A DNA stretch of 9,514 nucleotides from Phycisphaerales bacterium (GTDB lineage: Bacteria; Planctomycetota; Phycisphaerae; Phycisphaerales; SM1A02): contig JAQWRC010000077.1 of assembly GCA_029243925.1 (NCBI GenBank), positions 1 through 9,514 on the forward strand. The letters are read 5' to 3'. Below are positions 1 through 6,119 of the stretch, piece by piece. A program made the position numbers and the translations under genes. How positions within the stretch are numbered: the first letter of the stretch is position 1; every line of letters begins with the position of its first letter. The notes beneath the pieces are model-generated. The model was not told the origin of the DNA and made no database searches. It worked only from the letters and a program-made list of their open reading frames with translations.

Positions 1-1750
1 CGGCAAAGACAACCCCGAAGTCATCACTGAGCCCAGAGCCTGCAAATGTTCCACTCGTGCTTGGGAAGTCCACTTCAGGTACGACTTCCGCAAGGTACGG
101 TTCCAACAGATCAAAATCAGGCAGGACCTGCGGGTTGTCGAGATCGTAGTACGAGGTCATGACGCCTGGTTCGGTGGCGACGGGTGTGTCCGCCGGGCGA
201 GCTTCCTGAAAGACGATGAGTACGGCGCCAGCTGAAGGCTGTCCGCTGCCATCAAGAATGCCGTAGTGGAAGATGTCGCCCGAGTCTTCTGAGCTGTTTG
301 GTGTGTCGTATCGCAGGACGGCTGCGTCCTGATCTCCGTCGACGAGTTCCACGGTGTATCCGTCGTTTGAGATCGTATCCCAGTATTCCAGCGTCGCTGG
401 GCTGCAGTCGTTGGTGTAGTCGTTGGCAAGTACTGGGACATCTACCGGATCACCAAGCAATGTATTGACGATGTCGGAAACGGCGACCGGAGGTGAGCCA
501 TCTCCAGCAAGTTCGCAGGTGATGCCGTTGGAGAGGTAATTCTCGATGACCAGTTGCACCTCGGGATGGAACTCCATGGCCATGTTGGCCAGTCCGCCAC
601 TGCACAGGTGGCAGTAGCTCATGATGGTGCCCAGATTCGCGTCCGTGCAGTCGCCGCTTCCACACCCGTCCAGTGGCGGGTTGTATGAATCGTGCGTATG
701 TCCTGTGCCGCAGTTGTGCCCGATTTCATGCATGACGACCATGGGGTCCCAGTTGGCGCCGTTGTTGTCCTCAAGAGGCATGGGGAATGAACCGTTGATG
801 TTTCCTGAAACGGCATATCCGGCGTTGTTGCAGACGCCGCCCAGGTAGGCGACTCCGCCTCCGAGTCCCCGGCCACTGAGAAAGTGGGCGAGGTGGCGGT
901 CGACATGATCCATCTGTGATGTCCAATGCGCCTGGAACTGGCCCAGCTGTGCACCGGAATCCGCTCCGGACCAGGGATCGTCACTGTCTGCCCACAAGCG
1001 GAGGTAGGAGATGGTGACGGCAATGCCAATGTCACGATCGTAGACCGAGGAGGCGGCAGCAAAAAGAGTCATCGCGTATTCGGCCGATGCACTTGTATCG
1101 CCTCCGAACAGACCGGTGAACTCCCAATCGGTTTCGACGGCAACCCGAAGCGCCAGGCAGGACAAATCGCCACGTGTTGCGCTGCGGCGCTGCGTATCGG
1201 TCAATGGAGTGGCAACTTCCTTGGTCGCGCAACGAATATCGACCCAGTGCATGTCGGCCGGATCGATCTGGTTGAGATCGTAGATGGCGGTCCACCCGTC
1301 GTGACGGTGCGTCGTCAGCACATGGAGTGAGTGCTCACGTTCGATCCAGCCATTGGTGCCGTGTTCGCCCACAGCGAGAAAGACATGCGAATCGGAATCC
1401 CCCAGAACAGTGCCGTGAAACAGATCGATGTCAGGGGCAGTAAATTCATTTTCAATGGTGCTGCCATCGTCACGGCGATGGGCCGCAACCAGAAGTGCGC
1501 CGGGCGCAAGGACATCGATTCGCTGCAACTGAAGCGTTACGCTGCTGGTGCTGTCCAGAGGTACGCGCTCAAGTATGAGATCGTCTTCATCAGCAAGAGC
1601 AGTACGGTCGATCTGCAGAGCGAGGCCACCAAAGGCCTCCACGGCCGTGGGGTTCGATGCCGCTCGAGTGAGTGCCTCCGCATGAGCAATGCCGGTGGAG
1701 GCGCACAGGCTGAGGGTGAGCAACAATATGAAGGGGAGAGTGAGTTTCAC
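1..1750 (-). CDS. Secreted reprolysin-like zinc metalloprotease with Ig/cadherin-like and PA14-like C-terminal domains (3' end outside window)
   Basis: The reading frame is open for 583 codons from a GTG at 1750 to the window edge, so the C-terminus is missing. Seen: residues 1-24 form a signal peptide (Lys, hydrophobic run, AHA before EA). Residues ~25-205 resemble the pro-region of M12B-type proteases. A catalytic domain from about 210 carries HEIGHNCGTGH, with zinc ligands His341, His345 and His351 and catalytic Glu342, and a Met-turn (IMSYC, Met377). From 420 (PPVAVSD...VPVLANDY) there is a cadherin/Ig-like module. From ~530 (SYYDL...LPDFD...) a PA14-like domain begins and runs off the window. 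The GTG is chosen because AGGAAG lies 5 nt upstream and the signal peptide starts there. Known: such enzymes are exported, zinc-dependent endopeptidases (M12B/metzincin), and PA14 domains often bind carbohydrate. Inferred: extracellular degradation of protein or glycoprotein. The substrate is unknown. Cysteines are frequent around the active site, as in exported metzincins. Confidence 0.9.
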   Translation of the reverse strand, partial: MKLTLPFILLLTLSLCASTGIAHAEALTRAASNPTAVEAFGGLALQIDRTALADEDDLILERVPLDSTSSVTLQLQRIDVLAPGALLVAAHRRDDGSTIENEFTAPDIDLFHGTVLGDSDSHVFLAVGEHGTNGWIEREHSLHVLTTHRHDGWTAIYDLNQIDPADMHWVDIRCATKEVATPLTDTQRRSATRGDLSCLALRVAVETDWEFTGLFGGDTSASAEYAMTLFAAASSVYDRDIGIAVTISYLRLWADSDDPWSGADSGAQLGQFQAHWTSQMDHVDRHLAHFLSGRGLGGGVAYLGGVCNNAGYAVSGNINGSFPMPLEDNNGANWDPMVVMHEIGHNCGTGHTHDSYNPPLDGCGSGDCTDANLGTIMSYCHLCSGGLANMAMEFHPEVQLVIENYLSNGITCELAGDGSPPVAVSDIVNTLLGDPVDVPVLANDYTNDCSPATLEYWDTISNDGYTVELVDGDQDAAVLRYDTPNSSEDSGDIFHYGILDGSGQPSAGAVLIVFQEARPADTPVATEPGVMTSYYDLDNPQVLPDFDLLEPYLAEVVPEVDFPSTSGTFAGSGLSDDFGVVFA

Positions 1751-1755
1751 GGAAT

Positions 1756-1761
1756 CTTCCT
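1756..1761 (-). promoter_or_regulatory. Ribosome binding site of the metalloprotease gene
   Basis: AGGAAG lies 5 nt before the GTG at 1750 on the minus strand. It supports GTG as the start rather than a downstream ATG, all of which would remove the signal peptide. Confidence 0.6.
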
Positions 1762-1826
1762 GATTCTGGTTGTTCGGCGGAATCACTGTATTGGACCAGT
1801 GACAGGGAGTCTGGACAAGGATCTTT

Positions 1827-2558
1827 TCAGGATTCGTCTGTGTTCCACTGCATGAGGTGCATCTGCTCGATTGGATCGGGAATCGCATCAAACTCGAAGG
1901 CATTCGCATCAGTGAATTGGCCGATGGCGCTGCGATGGATTCTTCGGCATACACCACCGGTCCCAAGCATCTTCCCGAGGTCTCGGGCAAGTGATCTGAC
2001 GTAGAAACCCTTTGCACAGTGGATATCGAGTTCAATCAGCGGCCATGTGAAGTTGATGAGCCGAAGTTCATGAACATGCACGGTTCGTTCGGGGAGTTCC
2101 GGAGCTTCATCACGCCGGGCGAGTTCGTAGGATTTCTTGCCATCGATTTTGATTGCGCTGAATACGGGAGGCGCTTGCTGGACATCACCCGTGTACTTGG
2201 CCAGCGCGGATTCGATATCCGACTGCGAGGGTGGGGTTGGGACATCGACGTGGCGTGCTTCATGTTCAAGATCGAAGCAGTCGTTCGTGATGGAGAGATC
2301 GATGGTCGTCTGGTACCGCTTTGGCAGGCCCATCAGTCCGTCCAGTTGTTTGGTGGCGCGGCCAAGACCCAGCACAAGCACGCCGGTGGCCAGTGGATCA
2401 AGCGTGCCGGCATGACCGGTGCGGACGCCACGTGCTCGCCCTCGGACACGGGAGACGACTCCCATGGAAGACAGTTGGGGAGGTTTGTTGACGACGAGAA
2501 CGCCATTCAGTCGAAGTCGTCGCGCTTCCTTGGCCTGTGCGACGGGATCAACCGGCAT
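1827..2558 (-). CDS. truB: tRNA pseudouridine(55) synthase TruB
   Basis: TruB converts U55 of the tRNA T-loop to pseudouridine in the cytoplasm. Seen, numbering from the ATG at 2558: an N-terminal NKPPQLSSMGVVSRVR block, the catalytic motif GHAGTLDPLATGVL with nucleophile Asp54, KIDGKKSYELAR, and GFYVRSLARDLG with the conserved Tyr. The order and spacing match the family. The protein is about 243 residues against about 314 for E. coli TruB, so the full C-terminal PUA-type domain is absent or reduced; this occurs in other bacterial TruBs. Start choice: ATG 2558 has GAGG 9 nt upstream and overlaps the end of lspA by 11 nt. An ATG at 2567 is possible but has no room for a ribosome binding site. 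A frame extending back to 2942 overlaps lspA and is not credible. The gene is probably translated from the lspA transcript by coupling. Confidence 0.95.
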   Translation of the reverse strand: MPVDPVAQAKEARRLRLNGVLVVNKPPQLSSMGVVSRVRGRARGVRTGHAGTLDPLATGVLVLGLGRATKQLDGLMGLPKRYQTTIDLSITNDCFDLEHEARHVDVPTPPSQSDIESALAKYTGDVQQAPPVFSAIKIDGKKSYELARRDEAPELPERTVHVHELRLINFTWPLIELDIHCAKGFYVRSLARDLGKMLGTGGVCRRIHRSAIGQFTDANAFEFDAIPDPIEQMHLMQWNTDES

Positions 2559-3243
2559 GTCCTGCATCCTCGTTGAGGTTCTGCTTGGCACGCTTTTCCG
2601 CTCGGTCGGTGAGGTGAATGTGGATGAGCAGCAGGCACATGCCGGCGAGCAGCATGACGTCTGCAATATTGAAGACCCACGGGAAAAGTTCGGAGTTTCC
2701 CCCGGGCCACGACCACCCGAATGGTAGGTGGCGATCTGGAAGCATGTGAAGAAAATCGCGTACACGGCCAAATGCAAGTCGGTCGTAGAGATTTCCCAGT
2801 GCGCCGGCAAGAACGAGGCCGATCCCGATATGCGCCATGGTGCTCCGCTCGGACATCCACCGAGCAAATATCCACAGGCAGATGCATACGGCGATGACGG
2901 TAAAGATGATGAAGAAAGTCCGCCGATGCGCCCCGATGCCAAAGACGGCGCCGGAGTTCAATACGAGGTGGAGATTGAGTATTCGTCCAGGAATGAGCAC
3001 GACGCTGTCATGAGGAGGGATGGGCTGGTAGCTCGCATTCTCGATGATGGCTGTTCGATCAATGTGCACGGGGTGATCCGCGACTGAATTGAAACTCCAC
3101 GCTTTCGTACTGAGATCAATCGCGAGCCCACCAGCAACCACAAGCAGCAAGATGCACCAGGCGACGGTGGATCTCCATGCCGGTCGAAAGTTGGATTTCT
3201 GGTTTGATGCGGACTGCTCGTTTGGTCCGGAATCGGAAGACAT
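2548..3243 (-). CDS. lspA: Lipoprotein signal peptidase LspA (signal peptidase II)
   Basis: LspA cleaves the signal peptide of diacylglyceryl-modified prolipoproteins in the inner membrane. Seen: 231 residues with four hydrophobic segments at about 27-44, 107-128, 138-153 and 188-210. Family motifs are present: IDLSTK near 42, LNSGAVFGIG at 95-104, GALGNLYDRLAFGRVRDF at 147-164 with catalytic Asp154, and FNIADV at 191-196 with catalytic Asp195. It is longer than E. coli LspA (164 aa) because of a polar N-terminal extension of ~25 residues, an insertion between the first membrane segment and the LNSGAVFG motif, and a loop before FNIAD. The ATG at 3243 shares one base with the stop of the dksA-like gene (TGATG) and no clear ribosome binding site is seen, so translational coupling is likely. 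The 3' end overlaps truB. Confidence 0.96.
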   Translation of the reverse strand: MSSDSGPNEQSASNQKSNFRPAWRSTVAWCILLLVVAGGLAIDLSTKAWSFNSVADHPVHIDRTAIIENASYQPIPPHDSVVLIPGRILNLHLVLNSGAVFGIGAHRRTFFIIFTVIAVCICLWIFARWMSERSTMAHIGIGLVLAGALGNLYDRLAFGRVRDFLHMLPDRHLPFGWSWPGGNSELFPWVFNIADVMLLAGMCLLLIHIHLTDRAEKRAKQNLNEDAGHAG

Positions 3244-4133
3244 CAGGATACGGCGCCGCGTTCAACCTGACGTTTTGCATCGATTGAGTACTTGGCCCAG
3301 GGCTTTGCGCCCAGTCGCTTGGCACTGATCGGCTTGCCGGTCAGCATGCAGATGCCGTATGTCTTGTCCTTGATTCTGGACAGAGCCTCATCAATGTCCT
3401 TGATGCGTTCCCGCTCACTTGCCGCCATGCCGAGCATGAGATCCTGCTCGTAGGCATCCGAGCCAACATCCGCCATGTGGATCGGCATATGCGAGGTGTC
3501 ACCGTCATCACTTCGCAATGCTTCATTTTCCATCGAGTCGACGGCACGGAACAGATCGCGTCGTTTTGTCAGCAGAATCTGCTGGAACTCCTTGAGCTCC
3601 GCTCGCGACAGATTCGTCTTGAGTTTGGATGGATCGATGGCCGCAGTCGTGGCGCTCGCCGCTGCAGTTGTACTGCTGCGTTTCTTCTTGGGCATCTTGT
3701 CCGGATCAGTTGCTATCTTTCGGATTCGCCGTCCATTGATGATGACGTATCCCTTGGCGTCGGCATCGGATTGAACCACGGCTTCCTGAACCGTCTGCCT
3801 TCGTCGCTTGCCGCCAGTTGTTTTTTTGGTGGCACTCTTTTTGTCGTTCCCGCTCTTTTTGGAAGACGCTTTCTTTGCTGCGGCCTTCTTGGCTACTTTT
3901 TTCTTCTTCGCAGTAGCCTTCTTGGCCACCTTCTTCTTCTTCTTCACAGGCGACTTCTTGGCGGCCTTCTTCTTCGTCTTTGCCGAAGACTTCTTGGCGA
4001 CTTTTTTCTTCTTCGCTGTGGCCTTCTTGGCGACTTTTTTCTTCTTCGCAGGCGACTTCTTGGCCGCCTTCTTTTTCACAGGCGCCTTCTTTTTGGCGGA
4101 GTTCTTCTTGGATGAGGCTTTCTTCTTGGCCAT
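3243..4133 (-). CDS. TraR/DksA-family protein with a long histone-H1-like lysine-rich N-terminal tail
   Basis: Seen: 296 residues from the ATG at 4133, chosen because GGAG lies 8 nt upstream and MAKKKASSKK starts the basic tail; an in-frame ATG at 4199 lacks this. Residues 2-112 are almost only Lys, Ala, Ser, Thr, Pro and Val in repeats such as KKKKVAKKATA, like eukaryotic H1 and bacterial H1-like tails. Residues ~175-296 form the DksA/TraR domain: a helical stretch from LSRAELKEF, a DVGSDAYEQ segment, then RERIKDIDEALSRIKDKTYGIC and GKPISAKRLGAKPWAKY. Of the four zinc-finger cysteines usual in DksA only Cys262 remains; the other positions are Thr265, Ser283 and Ala286. Known: DksA-like proteins bind the RNA polymerase secondary channel, and H1-like tails bind DNA. 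Inferred: a nucleoid- or transcription-associated regulator. Its target and ppGpp dependence cannot be read from the sequence. It heads the cluster with lspA and truB. Confidence 0.9.
   Translation of the reverse strand: MAKKKASSKKNSAKKKAPVKKKAAKKSPAKKKKVAKKATAKKKKVAKKSSAKTKKKAAKKSPVKKKKKVAKKATAKKKKVAKKAAAKKASSKKSGNDKKSATKKTTGGKRRRQTVQEAVVQSDADAKGYVIINGRRIRKIATDPDKMPKKKRSSTTAAASATTAAIDPSKLKTNLSRAELKEFQQILLTKRRDLFRAVDSMENEALRSDDGDTSHMPIHMADVGSDAYEQDLMLGMAASERERIKDIDEALSRIKDKTYGICMLTGKPISAKRLGAKPWAKYSIDAKRQVERGAVS
3883..4080 (-). repeat. Degenerate ~33-nt tandem repeats encoding KKxAKK units
   Basis: Within the H1-like tail, near-identical 33-nt units occur at 3883-3915, 3988-4020 and 4021-4053. 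The last two are adjacent and differ at about four positions. Shorter variants of 30-36 nt fill the gaps. On the plus strand they read as cttctt-rich runs. The unit encodes KKKKVAKK followed by three small residues. Such a tract should expand and contract easily by slippage. Confidence 0.75.
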
Positions 4134-4231
4134 CGAGAGCGCTCCGCGAAACAAAAGATGTTGTGAACAAAGGACTTGTGGCTTATTCCGCAGCCGCAAA
4201 GTCGAAGATTGACGATTGTATGAATTGCAGG
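4134..4231 (-). promoter_or_regulatory. Leader / presumed promoter region of the dksA-lspA-truB cluster
   Basis: This 98-nt stretch lies between the hairpin after accA and the start of the dksA-like gene. It is more AT-rich than its flanks and holds the ribosome binding site (GGAG, 4142-4145). I could not find a convincing -35/-10 pair, so a promoter here is inferred from gene layout only. Confidence 0.3.
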
Positions 4232-4254
4232 CGGCCCCGTCAACGTTGGGGCCG
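4232..4254 (-). terminator. GC-rich hairpin downstream of accA
   Basis: A perfect 7-bp stem (CGGCCCC with GGGGCCG) with a 9-nt loop starts 8 nt after the accA stop codon. No U-rich tract follows on the minus strand, so this is not a classical intrinsic terminator. It may still terminate weakly or stabilise the accA mRNA end. Confidence 0.4.
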
Positions 4255-4262
4255 GTGGCTAC

Positions 4263-5237
4263 TTACTGAGCATGTTCTGCTTCATTGAACTCGCCGATAC
4301 GCCTGAATTTTTCATACCGGCGTTCTACCAGTGCTCGTGGATTGAATCGACTGAGTTCTCGCAGCGTATCGATGACGTATCGCTGTAGTTGTTCGGCGGC
4401 CAGTTTTGGATTGCGATGCGCACCGCCCAGCGGCTCCTTGACGATGCAGTCAATCAGTCCGTTGTTCAAGTTGTCGTTCGCAGTCAGCGCCAGCGAGTTT
4501 GCTGCCTTGTTGTTCGTTTCGTCATTGGCGACTTTCCAGAGGATTGCTGCGCATCCTTCTGGGCTGATGACCGAGTACCAGGAATTTTCCATCATCGCGA
4601 CGCGATCAGCAACGCCAATCCCCAGAGCGCCGCCACTTCCGCCTTCGCCGATGACGATGCTGAGTATTGGTGTTTTCAGTCGACTCATGTCCCTGAGGTT
4701 GACCGCGATCGCTTCCGCTTGGCCACGTTCTTCCGCCTTGAGTCCTGGGTATGCTCCAGGCGTATCGATGAAGGTCACGATCGGGAGCCCGAACTTTTCC
4801 GCCAGCTTCATTTTTATCATCGCCTTGCGGTAGCCTTCAGGATGGGCACAGCCGAAGTGGCAGGCAATGCGCTCCTGTGTGGTGCGTCCCTTCTGGTGCC
4901 CGACGATGAGTACTTTTTCTGAGCCGATGCGACCGAATCCAGTGATGATGCTGCGGTCGTCACCAAAGTTGCGATCCCCGTGAAGTTCGCGGAAATCGCG
5001 GCAGATCATGTTGATGTAGTCAGCCGTCTGAGGTCGATTTGGATGTCGAGCGACTCTGACCGTATCCCATGGTGTCAGTTGCGCGTAGATTTTTTTGAGC
5101 AGACGATCCCGGTTGTCCCTGAGATTGTCCAGCTCCTCCTGCATGAGCTCGGCATCCTCGCGTTCAGCGAGTGCTTCGATCTGCCGGTTCAGTTCTACCA
5201 CCGGTTCCTCAAATGGCAGGCTGTAGGTCGTGCTCAT
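4263..5237 (-). CDS. accA: Acetyl-CoA carboxylase carboxyltransferase subunit alpha
   Basis: AccA, together with AccD, transfers the carboxyl group from carboxybiotin-BCCP to acetyl-CoA to give malonyl-CoA, the first committed step of fatty-acid synthesis, in the cytoplasm. Seen: 324 residues (E. coli 319). An N-terminal helical region (~10-50) is followed by the crotonase-fold carboxyltransferase core with RDFRELHGDRNFGDD (80-94), GHQKGRTTQER (113-123), TFIDTPGAYPGLKAEERGQ (155-173), IGEGGSGGALGIG (197-209, the oxyanion/CoA-binding glycine-rich loop) and SVISPEGCAAILWK (222-235). All expected motifs are intact. The ATG at 5237 has AGGAG 5 nt upstream. The gene stands alone: accD is not adjacent, proC diverges from it, and a hairpin follows its stop codon. 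Confidence 0.97.
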   Translation of the reverse strand: MSTTYSLPFEEPVVELNRQIEALAEREDAELMQEELDNLRDNRDRLLKKIYAQLTPWDTVRVARHPNRPQTADYINMICRDFRELHGDRNFGDDRSIITGFGRIGSEKVLIVGHQKGRTTQERIACHFGCAHPEGYRKAMIKMKLAEKFGLPIVTFIDTPGAYPGLKAEERGQAEAIAVNLRDMSRLKTPILSIVIGEGGSGGALGIGVADRVAMMENSWYSVISPEGCAAILWKVANDETNNKAANSLALTANDNLNNGLIDCIVKEPLGGAHRNPKLAAEQLQRYVIDTLRELSRFNPRALVERRYEKFRRIGEFNEAEHAQ

Positions 5238-5241
5238 GGTG

Positions 5242-5247
5242 TCTCCT
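5242..5247 (-). promoter_or_regulatory. Ribosome binding site of accA
   Basis: AGGAGA with 4 nt before the ATG at 5237 fixes the accA start. Confidence 0.65.
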
Positions 5248-5260
5248 GGCCGGATTCAAC

Positions 5261-5288
5261 TTGGCCATGTCGTTTCAGCCGCTATTCT
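5261..5288 (+). promoter_or_regulatory. Candidate proC promoter in the accA-proC divergent region
   Basis: TTGGCC (5261-5266) and TATTCT (5283-5288) are separated by 16 nt, and each matches four of six bases of the sigma-70 consensus. They lie 31-58 nt before the proC ATG. On the opposite strand TAGAAT (5284-5289) overlaps the same bases and could serve accA, though no good -35 is visible for it. A match of this quality can arise by chance. Confidence 0.3.
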
Positions 5289-5318
5289 ACCGCCAGCGGG
5301 CTCATACGGGAGAACCAG

Positions 5319-6116
5319 ATGACGATTGAACTAGGCGTGCTGGGCGTTGGACATCTTGCATCAGGGGTGCTCAAGGGTGTTTTTGATCACGGGATCCTTG
5401 CTCCTGAGGAGGTGCTGCTTGCAGATCAGGACCCTGCCCGCCTTTCTTCATTTGCGGAGCGAGGGTGTGCCGTGTGTTCCGACAACGCTCAGCTCCGATC
5501 CGCACCTCGGATTCTGATGGCGGTTCGCCCGCAATCGATGCATGCCGCTGCTGCATCACTTGGGGTACTGGATGATTCGCATCTGCTCATCTCAGTCATG
5601 GCCGGCATTGGCGCTTCAGACGTTCAGATGGCGTGTGGGGGAGCATGCAGAGTTGTTCGTGTGATGCCGAATACCGCGGCTGCAATCGGCCAGTCGATGA
5701 CGCTGATTGCAGCTGGGGTTGGCGCGACGGATGAAGATCTTCATTGGGTTACGACATTGTTTGATGCCGTTGGCCGTACGTGTGTGATTGACGAGTCGCT
5801 GATGAGTGCGGCAACGGCGGTTTGCGGGTCCGGCCCAGGATGGCTGAAGTTGTTTGCACTGGCCATGGTCAAGGGAGCGTGCGATGTCGGCTTCGATGCC
5901 CAGACTGCAGATGTACTGGTTCGTCAGACCTTGCATGGTGCCGCATCTGCATTGCAGTCGAGCGATCAATCGATTGAAGCGCTCATTGAATCCGTGGCGA
6001 CATCTGGCGGAACGACCGAGGCGGGGTTGGAGGTCATGCGCAGCAATGGATTTGAAGAGGCCGTCCGCCGCGGAGTGATCGCGGCACGCGATCGCGGTGA
6101 TGAACTCTCTGGATGA
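5319..6116 (+). CDS. proC: Pyrroline-5-carboxylate reductase
   Basis: ProC reduces 1-pyrroline-5-carboxylate to L-proline with NAD(P)H, the last step of proline synthesis, in the cytoplasm. Seen: 265 residues, normal for the family. There is an N-terminal Rossmann motif LGVGHLASG (8-16), AVRPQ (68-72, usually VKPQ), RVMPNTAAAIGQSMT (114-128), the dimerisation/active-site region TAVCGSGPGW (166-175) and SVATSGGTTEAGLEVM (225-240). The family usually has GSGPAY where this protein has GSGPGW, so Ala and Tyr are replaced by Gly and Trp. The ATG at 5319 is chosen because GGGAG lies 6 nt upstream and the Rossmann motif starts at once; the frame is open back to 4980 but that part overlaps accA. Proteins of this superfamily can act on other imines, so the substrate is inferred. 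Confidence 0.93.
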   Translation: MTIELGVLGVGHLASGVLKGVFDHGILAPEEVLLADQDPARLSSFAERGCAVCSDNAQLRSAPRILMAVRPQSMHAAAASLGVLDDSHLLISVMAGIGASDVQMACGGACRVVRVMPNTAAAIGQSMTLIAAGVGATDEDLHWVTTLFDAVGRTCVIDESLMSAATAVCGSGPGWLKLFALAMVKGACDVGFDAQTADVLVRQTLHGAASALQSSDQSIEALIESVATSGGTTEAGLEVMRSNGFEEAVRRGVIAARDRGDELSG

Positions 6117-6119
6117 TGT

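Noticed and set aside
1782..1802. CACTG/CAGTG inverted repeat after truB as a terminator
   Set aside because: The stem is only 5 bp with an 8-nt loop and no U-run follows; this is expected by chance.
926..1855. Plus-strand frames of 134 and 174 codons
   Set aside because: They are antisense to the metalloprotease, whose frame is continuous and carries the active-site motifs.
2559..2942. N-terminal extension of TruB
   Set aside because: It overlaps lspA in another frame and precedes the normal TruB N-terminus; the Ser/Pro-rich translation is not family-like.
3477..4115. Long plus-strand open frames opposite the dksA-like gene, rich in Leu/Phe/Arg
   Set aside because: They are the complement of the AAG/GCC-rich lysine-alanine repeats; the hydrophobic composition is a by-product and no ribosome binding site or family motif is present.
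5247..5267. TGGCC-N11-GGCCA as an operator in the accA-proC region
   Set aside because: Five-base half sites are common by chance at this GC content, and no regulator gene is nearby.
4980..5318. Upstream extension of proC by 113 codons
   Set aside because: It lies opposite the accA N-terminus, has no homology to ProC, and a good start with a ribosome binding site exists at 5319.
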